From Mactromeris polynyma (taxonomy: Eukaryota; Mollusca; Bivalvia; Venerida; Mactridae), in contig JASFXZ010000044.1 of assembly GCA_032209605.1 (NCBI GenBank), forward strand, positions 2,418,001 through 2,482,000: a stretch of 64,000 nt of DNA, read 5' to 3'. A program made the translations under genes and the position numbers. The first letter of the stretch is position 1; the number at the start of each line of letters is the position of its first letter. Below, piece after piece: positions 1-10,040 of this stretch. The notes below the pieces were generated by a model. That model searched no databases. It was not told the origin of the DNA and saw only the letters and a program-made list of their open reading frames with translations.

Positions 1-889
1 TGTACGTATAAATCTCATAGTCTTAACCTTTGATCCGAGATCTAAGCATAATAGTGATAGGACTCTTTCATTTAAAATCTAGGAAGACTGTACATTTTTG
101 TAACGGGGCGTACAGTCACATATACAGTTAAAGTCAAGCAGTGGCTATTACAGCTATAAGGGTGGAGGTAGACCCCATGCAGACACCTGGGTAGAACCAC
201 CGACTTTCCGTGAACCAGCTGAATAGCTTCCTCTCTCACAAAGTCTATATCCCGGGTGGGATCTTGAAACAGTAAAATAGATTTGAAATGTACTAAAAAA
301 GAACTAGTGGTCTTAAAAATGTGAAAGATACTCGGCAAGAGTGTGCCAACACTCACTTAACTGGGCGTTACACTGATGATTTCGTTTACACTAAACAACG
401 AAATTTAAAATCGCACATGACTGTATCGTAGTTGTAGGTACTTAGTCATCAAACTTTGCAACGTTAAATGTGATTTGCCGAACTGCAAATAAAACAGGTT
501 GGAACTAGGAATATTTACAGCCAAGTAACAACGAAACTGATCTGTATACCATTATATCAGCATAGAAATGGATTTATTTTACACAAACAAATAGTAAACA
601 AAACAATCTTACCTGATCGCTATGAATTAATCCACAAACTGAACACAAAATGGACACAACACGTCACCGATACCCGTATACACATAACTAGCTCGCAAAC
701 TGATCGGGGTATTGATTTATTGATATCGATTTTCAAGCAGGTAAATTTAAACCGAGTTGTAGAAAAACAAACATGGCACTTTAAACGGATATTCCTGGTT
801 CAATGAAATGGTAGCAGTTCGTTCAATATAATTTAAGTTTTGTAAAAATCGAGCGAGAAGAACAATTTTGAGATAATTGAAATGGTATA

Positions 890-1066
890 CAGTGAAACCT
901 CAATAATAAGACCAACTTTAGGACTGAAAAAAGACGGTCGTGTTTGCGAGGTTTGATTATAGAGTTAAAATATAGAAGAAAAATTCGAAAAATAAGTTCA
1001 CTGAAATTCGTTCTTATTAATTAGGTGATCATAATATGGGGGTGGTCTTTAAGTAAAGTTTCACTG
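890..1066 (+). mobile_element. pogo/Tigger-like MITE (CAGTnAAACCTC family)
   Basis: A 177-bp element with inverted ends CAGTGAAACCTCAATAATAA and (reverse complement) CAGTGAAACTTTACTTAAAG. The left end is preceded by TA; the right side reads TC. It encodes nothing. TA insertion sites and CAGT-starting ends suggest the Tc1/mariner superfamily, pogo/Tigger branch; that is inference from end sequence only. It lies inside the duplicated block and recurs at 9215-9391. Confidence 0.75.
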
Positions 1067-1204
1067 TCATGAACACGCCCTTCAAATAAATGGTGTTGAT
1101 GATTAGTTCTAGTTAAAACATATTCCGAACAAAACATTTAACCCAACATATTGAGATTTGGCGCTTTATGTTTCAGGACTGAATGCCATTCGTGACTGAA
1201 GACT

Positions 1205-1271
1205 CGCCCGGTTAGGTCAGTTGGTAGAGCGCTTGACTGTCACACGATCCGGTTCGATTCCCTGGCAGTGC
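1205..1271 (+). repeat. tRNA-like segment (SINE head or tRNA relic)
   Basis: It carries an A-box-like stretch (TAGGTCAGTTGGTAGAGCG) and a B-box-like stretch (GGTTCGATTCC) at tRNA spacing, with GTC in the anticodon position. The acceptor and anticodon stems do not pair well, so it is not a working tRNA. It forms the exact right boundary of the duplicated block here and at 9530-9596. Confidence 0.55.
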
Positions 1272-1635
1272 AATATTTGACTATAATGGACAAATTGCGT
1301 TTAGTGCTTTTGAAGATACAATCTTTGATAGTGATGATAGGAATGGATTGGCATGTTTTGATAAGAATTTAAATCATATAAGCACTGTAAATGATTCAGA
1401 CTTTAAGGGAGCTGATGGAGTATGTGTTGATGGGAGGGGGAATGTATTTGTTGTCGGTAGCTATGACAAGAACGTCATTCAGCTAAGTGAGAACGGCCAA
1501 AAGATTGGCGTTGTAGTAAAAGGATTAGACGGCGTCAGATCATGTCCCCGTTCTGTTTGCTTCAGTAGAAACAAAACTATGATGTTCATAACAATTATGG
1601 AAAGTAACATAGTAAAAGTGTATGAATTGGTTTAG
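1272..1635 (+). pseudogene. TRIM-like NHL C-terminal fragment
   Basis: An open frame of about 119 codons ends in TAG at 1635. It matches the last about 120 residues of the intact TRIM-like protein at 13312-15415, sharing stretches such as DGRGNVFVVG, ENGQKIGVVVK and PRSVCF (intact gene: DWRGNVFVIG, EDGQKIGVVIK, PRSACF). The B-box and coiled coil are absent, and the match stops at the right edge of the duplicated block, so this is a truncated copy on the opposite strand. The reading frame itself is intact. It could be a last exon of a gene starting outside the window, but the sharp junction argues against that. Confidence 0.65.
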
Positions 1636-1659
1636 CACTGCGGTGTACATACTAGCTAA

Positions 1660-1775
1660 ATCGAGTTCTCTCCTTTTTTCCTTTTGTAGTATATCTGTAT
1701 ACATCTACAATAGAATGGATAAAGGGAGAGAACTCTAGAATGGATAAAGGGAGATAACTCGTGACAATCTCCTGT
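1660..1775. repeat. short dispersed repeat shared with 9838-9920
   Basis: The stretch beginning GAGTTCTCTCC and ending ACTCGTGACAATCTCCTG is related to 9838-9920. It contains an internal near-palindrome (GAGTTCTCTCC / GGGAGAGAACTC) and a repeated ATGGATAAAGGGAGA unit. The remaining sequence to 2350 is AT-rich with no supported gene. Confidence 0.45.
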
Positions 1776-2350
1776 GACTGAAACGGTTCTTATCGATTGC
1801 AAATAACTTCAGAGCTGGGACCAGTGACATTTCAGAATGATATTCTACAGTTGTCTGGAGTACAAACACTTAAAACTGCTTATGTAAGTGAGTTCACTCT
1901 TTAATTAGAACTTACCATATTTGTTAAACAAACAAATAGATGTATGTGTACATTTTGATTAAAAAAACTCAACGAAATGTATTGTGATGGACACAGGTCG
2001 TATGATGTTGGTAATTTTAATTGTGAGATAGTGAATGTTTGTTTTTCGTTGTTAAACTTTATCATGTCACCCTCTTATCGTATGTTTAGATATTAATGTT
2101 ATTGGCCAATTAATATTTTTATAGCAGCATTTATATTAATAAATGTGTTTATTTTGAGACTTAGCAACACACATGTTCGTTGTTAATGAGATTCGATTCT
2201 ATAGAACGATTATATCCAACAACGACATTTTTCAGCAAAATAAGCGTGTTGTCAAATCGGGGAGTTAATGAGGTGAACTGTGATAGTTACTGAACGCAAG
2301 ACTGACCTGGACATTGGACTCAAGTATAACACTGTGATGTGCAATTTATA

Positions 2351-2527
2351 CAGTCAATCTTCTCTTTAAGACCACCTCAATAATAAGACCGCCTCAATAT
2401 AAAGAACACATGTTTCAAGTCCATTTTCACTGTTTTGCTAATTATTCAACCCCAATATTAAGACCACCTCTTTATTAAGACAAGCTTTCAAGGGTCCAAA
2501 GGGTGGTCTTTTTATCGAGGTTTACTG
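2351..2527 (+). mobile_element. pogo/Tigger-like MITE
   Basis: Flanked by TA on both sides, with ends CAGTCAATCTTCTC and GAGGTTTACTG. The interior is built of repeated AAGACCACCTCAATAATAAG-type words, and the core CAAGTCCATTTTCACTGTTTT is shared with the copies at 6213, 7690, 21506, 35845 and 44364. Non-coding. Confidence 0.72.
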
Positions 2528-2978
2528 TAGTTTATAATTGACATGTAATATATTAATTATTATTCATTGTATATGTTATTGATGCCATTCTCTTGTGTAA
2601 ATAAAAGACTACTAGTATATGAGTATAAATCTTTTATTGTTAATGTATACATTAGTTTAACCTTATTTATTGCGCATCGATTGTGAAACAAGTTGTAACA
2701 ACTTATACTTATCACTCTCGATGACTGCTTCTTGGAGAAAATACCGAATTGAGACCGATTTCCCCACCGATAAAGCCACTGTTTGACTTGTTGTTCGGCA
2801 AATCGAATCAAGAAAAATAAACCTTAACAGTCGTTTTGAAGATGACCACATTGAAAGAGTTATCCATTGTGTAAGTACACGTATCTCTATACAGAACAAA
2901 AACACATAATTTTAATTGTTTTATACATGGACCGACTGATGTACGTTAAGTTACAATAATAACGTATGTAGTGTTGTG
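2528..2978. other. AT-rich stretch without supported gene
   Basis: Short open frames on the minus strand overlap each other and have no recognisable motif or splice context. I see nothing to annotate. Confidence 0.6.
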
Positions 2979-3853
2979 TGCATCATTCATAGTGGCCTTC
3001 ACCATATATATACAGTGAACCCTCTTCAGAGCAACTCCTTTTGAGAGGCGCATCATTCATAGTGGCCTTCACCATATATATACAGTGCAACCTCTTCAGA
3101 ACAACTCCTTTTGAGAGGCGCATCATACAGAGTGGCCTTCACCATATATATACAGTGCAACCTCTTCAGAGCAACTCCCTTTGAGAGGTGCATCATTCAT
3201 AGTGGCCTTTACCATATATATACAGTGAACCCTCTTCAGAGCAACTCCTTTTGAGAGGCGCATCATACAGAGTGGCCTTCACCATATATATACAGTGCAA
3301 CCTCTTCAGAGCAACTCTTTTTGAGAGGCGCATCATTCATAGTGTCCTTCACCATATATATACAGTGAACCCTCTTCAGAGCAACTCCTTTTGAGAGGCG
3401 CATCATGCATAGTGTCCTTTACCATATATATACAGTGCAACCTCTTCAGAACAACTCCTTTTGAGAGGCGCATCATACAGAGTGGCCTTCACCATATATA
3501 TACAGTGCAACCTCTTCAGAGCAACTCCTTTTGAGAGGCGCATCATTCATAGTGTCCTTTACCATATATATACAGTGAACCCTCTTCAGAGCAACTCCTT
3601 TTGAGAGGCGCATCATACAGAGTGGCCTTCACCATATATATACAGTGCAACCTCTTCAGAGCAACTCCCTTTGAGAGGTGCATCATTCATAGTGGCCTTC
3701 ACCATATATATACAGTGCAACCTCTTTAGAGCAACTCCTTTTGAGAGGCGCATCATGCATAGTGGCCTTCACCATATATATACAGTGCAACCTCTTTAGA
3801 GCAACTCCTTTTGAGAGACGCATCATGCATAGTGGCCTTCACCATATACAAAT
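2979..3853. repeat. 70-bp tandem array, about 12.5 copies
   Basis: Unit start points (CATCATTCAT or CATCATACAG) fall at 2981, 3051, 3121, 3191 and so on, exactly 70 bp apart. Each unit contains CACCATATATATACAGTG followed by CAACCTCTTCAGAGCAACTC. The array runs straight into the single-copy sequence of the element described at 3775-4030. Confidence 0.95.
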
Positions 3854-4030
3854 GTATATACATACATATATATAACTTTGAGAGGCGCAAGTCTTGGTTG
3901 TTGTGAAGAGGTTGTTGCTCTGAAAGAGGTTAAATTGGTTGTAAAGATTTACCTCAGGAAAAGTGACACTCTTGTTAAAGAGAGGGGTTTTCTCGTAGAT
4001 AGGACTGCTTACGGAGAGGTTGCATCGTAT
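3775..4030 (+). mobile_element. MITE-like element whose 5' end is tandemly amplified
   Basis: The sequence starts TATACAGTGCAACCTCTTTAG inside the last array unit and ends GGAGAGGTTGCATCGTA near 4029. The outer bases are inverted (TACAGTGCAACCTCT against TACGATGCAACCTCT). This is the layout of a Tc1/mariner-type MITE with TA target sites, distinct from the CAGTnAAACCTC family. A relative may lie at about 9803-10040. Confidence 0.5.
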
Positions 4031-4873
4031 ATCTTATAGATGAAATGAGAATGTTGGCTATTACAGAGTAGTTCAATTTAAATTCAGCATTTGGGTCATA
4101 GAAATACAGGACTTCTGTCATATTCCAAAATCCAAGACGTTTTTACTCCATTAGCATCTTTGTCCATTTGATATACAAGCATATATATGTTTCCTACCAT
4201 TCAAAAAAGTCAAACACAGATATATTTAGTAAGCATATACATTTGCTTTTACCATGAGACAGAACAAAAAGTGCCGTTTTAGGAAGAAGAGGAACAACAT
4301 CAACAACAACATGAATAACAACTACGTACCACGTCATCAGCATCTCCTACGCAGTGATCTCCCCTTACATATATCAGCGATCTCTTCTATCACAAGTTTT
4401 TCGCTATTTTGACGAATTTTATGTCATTTTGATATTAAATTCGACATTTTTTAAATTATGGCAGTTTTATTACAATATGTTAAATGATTGAAAAAGTCAT
4501 AAACATTTCCTAACCCACCGGTTTGTTTGAAGACAATATGACACATACTGTCCAACTGATAAAATATTACGACCCATTACTGATCCCTAGACAAAACTAA
4601 ATATTTATAACTATTTGGCAAATATGTAATAGGGTACCGAAAAAGCCTAATACATTTCATGGACTTTCTGTTATTTTGGGCGTTGTGATGGCAGTGGTTA
4701 TTGTAGCGTAATCGAGGAACCGGTACGTGCAGTTTGCGTCGTAGGATGTTAGCATAGATAATTACGGTAATGTCTAAAGGAAGTTTATTCTCCGTTTTTA
4801 ATAAAGATTAGATAATTAAATTGTTCATTTTAGATCACTAAGGTTAATGTATCTCGAATACATTCAGGCATTA
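4031..4873. other. intergenic stretch 3' of the SDR gene
   Basis: AT-rich sequence with no supported open frame. It contains a short CAACATCAACAACAACATG run near 4300. It presumably holds the 3' UTR of the minus-strand SDR gene; an AATAAA lies on the minus strand near 4800 (TTTATT in plus orientation), but I cannot assign the cleavage site. Confidence 0.5.
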
Positions 4874-5725
4874 CTAGCTTATATCAATAAATTGTCCTTT
4901 GAACACAACGTCGCCATTTGGAGATTTTGTACCTGATGGTAGCAGTGCCAATTTTACGACGTCACATGCTGAATCTGCGGGGCTGCGAGCTTTAATGTCA
5001 CCGAGGCATCCGGACGAATCTAGATGAGTTGACATGTCGTCAGTGGCCGTCCAACCGGGACAGCAAGCGTTTACAAGAATATTGCGTCTTTGGTCGTTTT
5101 TCAATTTCCTTGCGAGGCATTTCACGAGCACATTTTGGAAAATGCTAATTGCCTCAAGGATCCTGTCCGGCCATCCGTACTCTGACCAGACTTTAACCTT
5201 AACTGCAGTGAGATATTTATCCGCCAAATTGTTTAATTCGTACATGGATATTTTCTCGATGTCAATTTCCATCCGTGCCCTTTGACCCAAGCTCCCAAGC
5301 TTTCCTAACTCGCTGGACATAATGATCACACGAGCATGAGGACGAAGCAATGGGAAGAAATATCGACACATGCTTAATGTTCCTTTAAAATTCGTATTAA
5401 CTGCGAGTTCGGCTTGTCGGTACATCGACAGAGGACACTCTTTAGGGAAAATAGTTCCCGCGTTGTTTATCAATATGTCAATTCCGCCATAATTGTCATT
5501 TATAAATTCGATGAACATACGAATGCTCGCTGACTGTGTGACGTCAACTTCGTGCCAGACGGGGTTTAGTCCTTCAGCTGTTAAAAGCTGACATGCGCGC
5601 TGGCCTTTTGCAGTATTCCTTCCGGTGACAATAACGTCACCTCGGAACTGCTTCAACAACTGCCTTGCTGTCTCATAACCGATGCCACGGTTCGCTCCGG
5701 TGATTACTGCCACCTGTTTGACCAT
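4874..5725 (-). CDS. Carbonyl-reductase-like SDR, active-site YxxxK lost
   Basis: An uninterrupted 283-residue frame, close to the 277 residues of human CBR1. Seen: the NADP-binding motif TGANRGIG at residues 9-16, Asp61 in HEVDVT, NNAG at 87-90, the Ser region MSSELGKLG at 136-144, and the family motif NACCPGW at 219-225. Classical SDR catalysis needs Tyr and Lys in YxxxK. Aligning GWP (184-186) with the same anchor in CBR1 places those residues at Leu190 and Ser194, with no gap needed up to ARKL, so both are missing. The start is Met at 5725: a splice acceptor (TTTTTCCAG) lies directly before it, so the upstream in-frame extension to 5914 is probably intron and a 5' non-coding exon lies further up. 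Function is likely binding or regulatory rather than reductase, by inference. A misread region is possible but would need several changes. Confidence 0.85.
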   Translation of the reverse strand: MVKQVAVITGANRGIGYETARQLLKQFRGDVIVTGRNTAKGQRACQLLTAEGLNPVWHEVDVTQSASIRMFIEFINDNYGGIDILINNAGTIFPKECPLSMYRQAELAVNTNFKGTLSMCRYFFPLLRPHARVIIMSSELGKLGSLGQRARMEIDIEKISMYELNNLADKYLTAVKVKVWSEYGWPDRILEAISIFQNVLVKCLARKLKNDQRRNILVNACCPGWTATDDMSTHLDSSGCLGDIKARSPADSACDVVKLALLPSGTKSPNGDVVFKGQFIDIS

Positions 5726-6212
5726 TCTGGAAAAATACGAAAATAAAAAGAAATTAAATCTAGATAATTTAAAATGACAGAAACGTTGATTCACGATAAC
5801 AGCTAATTTCGTGGAAAATAACACTTTATATTGTCTGGTTGAAGGGCAACAGCAGATCCATTGAATCGAAGAATCATACGTCGCCATAAATACACCATAG
5901 AATAATGAAAGCAAAGATTTGCTTAATTATACACTGTCCCTGTGGAAGCACATCGTTAGGCTATAGCCAGCCGGAGAAACAGAATGGAGCTCACTATCAG
6001 TAAATCTTTTTAGAAATACGGACCATACACGAACCCCACCCACCACGATGCTGAACTGCAAACTTCTCATTCCCCGAATAAGGCACGAGTACTGGCTAGG
6101 TAGCAAGCAGTCACACAGAGTGATTAAATACAAGTGTTAAAGTAAGATAGCAATGTATAAGAAATAAGACTAAAAAAGCAGTAAATTGTGTAACTTGTAA
6201 GTAACATTAGCA
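5726..6212 (-). other. Intron / upstream region of the SDR gene
   Basis: The first bases on the minus strand are a pyrimidine-rich splice acceptor. Open frames here (for example 5927-6133, minus) have no recognisable content. I could not locate the 5' exon or promoter. Confidence 0.4.
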
Positions 6213-6367
6213 CAGTAAAAACTCACTCCAAGACCACCTCGATGATAAGACCACCTCAAAATTAAGAAAACAACTTTCAACTCCATTTTCCCTATTTTGC
6301 TCTTTATGCAACCTCAATATTGAGACCACCTCAAAAGTAAGACCTTCGTATTATTGGGTTTTTACTG
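6213..6367 (+). mobile_element. pogo/Tigger-like MITE
   Basis: Ends CAGTAAAAACTCACTCC and GGGTTTTTACTG, right flank TA. The interior has repeated AAGACCACCTC words and the core CAACTCCATTTTCCCTATTTTG shortened relative to other copies. Non-coding. Confidence 0.72.
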
Positions 6368-6513
6368 TATATAATAATGTACGATGTATTTACGTTTATC
6401 AACACTGAGCCCTTATTTTTAATTCATTGACATATTTATTTTATTGTTAGAGTTATTTTGTTTGTGTGGGTGTGTGTGTGCACGTATGCATGTGTACGGC
6501 CATTGAGTAAATA

Positions 6514-6664
6514 TAGTAAAACCTCAATTATACGACCACCCTTGGAAACTGGTCTTAATATTTAGGTTAAAAGAAGAGAAAAATAAGGAAATAGACTTGA
6601 ACATTGTGTTCTTAAGTTTGAGGTGGTCTTATTATTGAGGTGGTCTTGAAGTGAGATTTGACTG
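6514..6664 (-). mobile_element. pogo/Tigger-like MITE, inverted
   Basis: Starts TAGTAAAACCTCAATTATAC and ends GAGATTTGACTG with TA following. The core (GACTTGAACATTGTGTTCTTA) is in the opposite orientation to the copy at 6213-6367, 150 bp away. Confidence 0.68.
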
Positions 6665-7689
6665 TATACGGACCTTTTCACGTGTTTGCTAAAGAACGCG
6701 GTGTATCAGAAAACTCATATTTCTATTTAACCATATCCATGTTCAGAACAATCTCAATCTTGCTTGGATTTAGTGTTTTATCTTAATGCTTTATAAGTAT
6801 AAAGTATTTGATCAATAAACCTCTACTCAGCATGGTATATAACTATCAATATCGCTATCTTCTTTGTCTTAAGATTTACAGCTCTTTGTTTGAAGTATCG
6901 GAAAGATTAAAAAACACATAAAAACATAAGAAAATGACACGTTCAGTTCATAGCTCTACAACGTAGATTACCACCATAAAGATTTTCGCATTGCATGATT
7001 TGCTCAATTACCTTTCATAAATACACAGAAGCGAATATTCGCCGTGAAATTGTAGTCCAATCTAGACGATGTTTGTTATAGCCAATTTTGTACAAGGTAG
7101 GCCTATATCACTGTTCGTTTTAAAAAAAAAATCTTCAGTAAACTTATGTGCTGTCGTTAATGTTCCTTTAGTAGAGATAAATTATCGCCAATTATTTATA
7201 ACAATGTAAACAATAAATCGCCGAAACGGATTAAATAACGTCAAGTGTAAGTGTAGATATGTTTAAACTTTAAAGTATGTTCTACTGTTCTGTCATGCGT
7301 GAACTTGAAATTTTTTGCTGCATTCGTGTATTGAAAAAAGAAACATTGCGTAAAAAGAGGACATTAGTATTTTTCTTGTTGATTCAATAGTATAAAACAT
7401 ATTTTCTTTTGTAGATATGACTCTATACATAAGTATTGGTCTTTCATAGGCTTAACTTATAATCCGTTTCAGATATGTCAATGACAAAATCACACAAACT
7501 TCAGCCAGGATAGAAAATCTGAATTAGTCTTAATCTTAAATCAAGCTAAGTTACATTCACAATAACTGGAAGATACCAATAAAAACTTTAATCAAATCAT
7601 AGATAGCATCCTAACAAAACTAAACACATTCACTCGCCAACATTTACACTTTAATAGGAGATACCCATGTACATGGAAATATACATGTA
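6665..7689. other. AT-rich intergenic stretch, no gene seen
   Basis: No open frame with family resemblance and no tandem structure. I see nothing to annotate. Confidence 0.55.
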
Positions 7690-8001
7690 CAGTAAAACCT
7701 TACTCGAAGACCACCTAAATAATAAGACCACCTAAATAATAAGACCACCTCAATAATAAGACCACCTCAATATTAAGAACACATTTTTCATGTCCATTTA
7801 CGCTGTTTATTCTTTATTCAACCTCAATATTAAGACCGCCTCAATATAAGACCGCCTCAATATTAAGACCGCCTCAATATTAAGACCGCCTCAATATTAA
7901 GACCGTCTCAATATTAAGACCGCCTCAATATTAAGACCGCCTCAATATTAAAACCAATTTTCAAGGGTCCCAAGAGTGGTCTTATTATTGAGGGTTTACT
8001 G
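7690..8001 (+). mobile_element. pogo/Tigger-like MITE with internal 17-bp expansion
   Basis: Ends CAGTAAAACCTTACTCG and GAGGGTTTACTG, TA on both sides. From about 7810 to 7955 the 17-bp word GACCGCCTCAATATTAA is repeated about eight times, which lengthens this copy to 312 bp against the usual 155-180 bp. Confidence 0.78.
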
Positions 8002-9214
8002 TACTTACAATTTGATTGAAAATCTTCCGATAATATTATACCGGTACTTAAATTGGTATCAAATCGCATACACGTCGCATTTTTCCAAATTAACATTTTA
8101 TAGAAGAAATCTGAACATACCTCATACCCGTGCCTTGAAAGCGATCATTTTCACGTCAATTTGAACAGAATTTACATTGGATCAAGATTCTTTATGCATT
8201 TTTAATAAAATTTACAGTTGGATTAATGTCTCACATATGAATGTTAACAGCATATACGCCTGTTCAATCCATTTCATCCGTTTTACATCAAAATCTTACG
8301 TTTAATACTTAATTTTTTTCAAGATTGTACGTATAAATCTCATAGTCTTAACCTTTGATCCGAGATCTAAGCATAATAGTGATAGGACTCTTTCATTTAA
8401 AATCTAGGAAGACTGTACATTTTTGTAACGGGGCGTACAGTCACATATACAGTTAAAGTCAAGCAGTGGCTATTACAGCTATAAGGATGGAGGTAGACCC
8501 CATGCAGACACCTGGGTAGAACCACCGACTTTCCGTGAACCAGCTGAATAGCTTCCTCTCTCACAAAGTCTATATCCCGGGTGGGATCTTGAAACAGTAA
8601 AATAGATTTGAAATGTACTAAAAAAGAACTAGTGGTCTTAAAAATGTGAAAGATACTCGGCAAGAGTGTGCCAACACTCACTTAACTGGGCGTTACACTG
8701 ATGATTTCGTTTACACTAACAACGAAATTTAAAATCGCACATGACTGTATCGTAGTTGTAGGTACTTAGTCATCAAACTTTGCAACGTTAAATGTGATTT
8801 GCCGAACTGCAAATAAAACAGGTTGGAACTAGGAATATTTACAGCCAAGTAACAACGAAACTGATCTGTATACCATTATATCAGCATAGAAATGGATTTA
8901 TTTTACACAAACAAATAGTAAACAAAACAATCTTACCTGATCGCTATGAATTAATCCACAAACTGAACACAAAATGGACACAACACGTCACCGATACCCG
9001 TATACACATAACTAGCTCGCAAACTGATCGGGGTATTGATTTATTGATATCGATTTTCAAGCAGGTAAATTTAAACCGAGTTGTAGAAAAAACAAACATG
9101 GCACTTTAAACGGATATTCCTGGTTCAATGAAATGGTAGCAGTTCGTTCAATATAATTTAAGTTTTGTAAAAATCGAGCGAGAAGAACAATTTTGAGATA
9201 ATTGAAATGGTATA

Positions 9215-9391
9215 CAGTGAAACCTCAATAATAAGACCAACTTTAGGACTGAAAAAAGACGGTCGTGTTTGCGAGGTTTGATTATAGAGTTAAAATATAG
9301 AAGAAAAATTCGAAAAATAAGTTCACTGAAATTCGTTCTTATTAATTAGGTGATCATAATATGGGGGTGGTCTTTAAGTAAAGTTTCACTG
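9215..9391 (+). mobile_element. pogo/Tigger-like MITE inside duplicated block
   Basis: Same element at the same internal position as 890-1066, so it was present before the 1.27-kb block was duplicated. Confidence 0.75.
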
Positions 9392-9529
9392 TCATGAACA
9401 CGCCCTTCAAATAAATGGTGTTGATGATTAGTTCTAGTTAAAACATATTCCGAACAAAACATTTAACCCAACATATTGAGATTTGGCGCTTTATGTTTCA
9501 GGACTGAATGCCATTCGTGACTGAAGACT

Positions 9530-9596
9530 CGCCCGGTTAGGTCAGTTGGTAGAGCGCTTGACTGTCACACGGTCCGGTTCGATTCCCTGGCAGTGC
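9530..9596 (+). repeat. tRNA-like segment, second copy
   Basis: Copy of 1205-1271 with one difference in the GATCC/GGTCC stretch. It forms the right end of the duplicated block. Confidence 0.5.
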
Positions 9597-9802
9597 GGCT
9601 CATTTCTTTCTGGAAATAATAAATAATCTTGAATAATGCACTATTTTAATACAAATATCAATGTAACTTTTAAAAATACATTATTTGACTTGTATGAAAC
9701 AGTAAGACTAAGTCACTTAAATATTGGACCGTCATTTTGAAGATTTGGATTATTTAATGTGACGGAAATTCCCCGACTGTTGCTTTAAAGTTTTGCTCAG
9801 TT

Positions 9803-10040
9803 TACAGCGCAATCTCCCCAGAGCAATATCCTTATAGGAGTTCTCTCCCTTTGTCCCTATCTACTATTAGAAGAGAGGGACCTCTAGAAGGGATGAAGGA
9901 AGGGCACTCGTGACAATCTCCTGAGGTTGAGAGGTTTTGTTATAGAGAAAATAAACTGTTGGTAGGCCTACACTTTACTTCTGTAATATTGATTATGTTG
10001 CTCAAGAGAGGGCCATTCTGGGGACTACAGGTTGTACTAT
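9803..10040. repeat. Dispersed repeat related to 1660-1775 and 3775-4030
   Basis: It begins TTTACAGCGCAATCTCCCCAG and ends near GGGGACTACAGGTTGTACT, with partly inverted ends. It carries the GAGTTCTCTCC / ACTCGTGACAATCTCCTGA segment shared with 1660-1775. A decayed MITE is the simplest reading. Confidence 0.4.

Larger units (their letters stand above)
1..1271. repeat. 1.27-kb duplicated block, copy 1
   Basis: This block is repeated almost base for base at 8326-9596. I see only a few differences: two single-base indels in short runs and substitutions near 167 and 1250. The window starts at its first base, so the left limit of this copy is unknown. It contains a 177-bp pogo-like MITE (890-1066) and ends in a tRNA-like segment (1205-1271). 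A 94-codon minus-strand open frame (72-356) is present in both copies but resembles nothing I know. The right edge is sharp: after the shared CAGTGC the copies continue into unrelated sequence. Confidence 0.93.
8326..9596. repeat. 1.27-kb duplicated block, copy 2
   Basis: Second copy of the block at 1-1271, same orientation and same length. Both edges are visible here: the left edge follows a T-rich stretch ending TTTTTTTCAAGAT, and the right edge is the 3' end of the tRNA-like segment. I find no clear target-site duplication, so segmental duplication and mobile-element copying both remain possible. The near identity means the event is recent. Confidence 0.93.

Noticed and set aside
72..356. 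94-codon minus-strand frame conserved in both duplicated blocks
   Set aside because: Conservation only reflects recent duplication; there is no recognisable domain, and no independent support.
5034..5285. Plus-strand open frame inside the SDR gene
   Set aside because: Antisense to a well-supported coding region and without its own motifs.
6420..6480. GT-rich run as a microsatellite
   Set aside because: Short and imperfect; not worth a separate feature.
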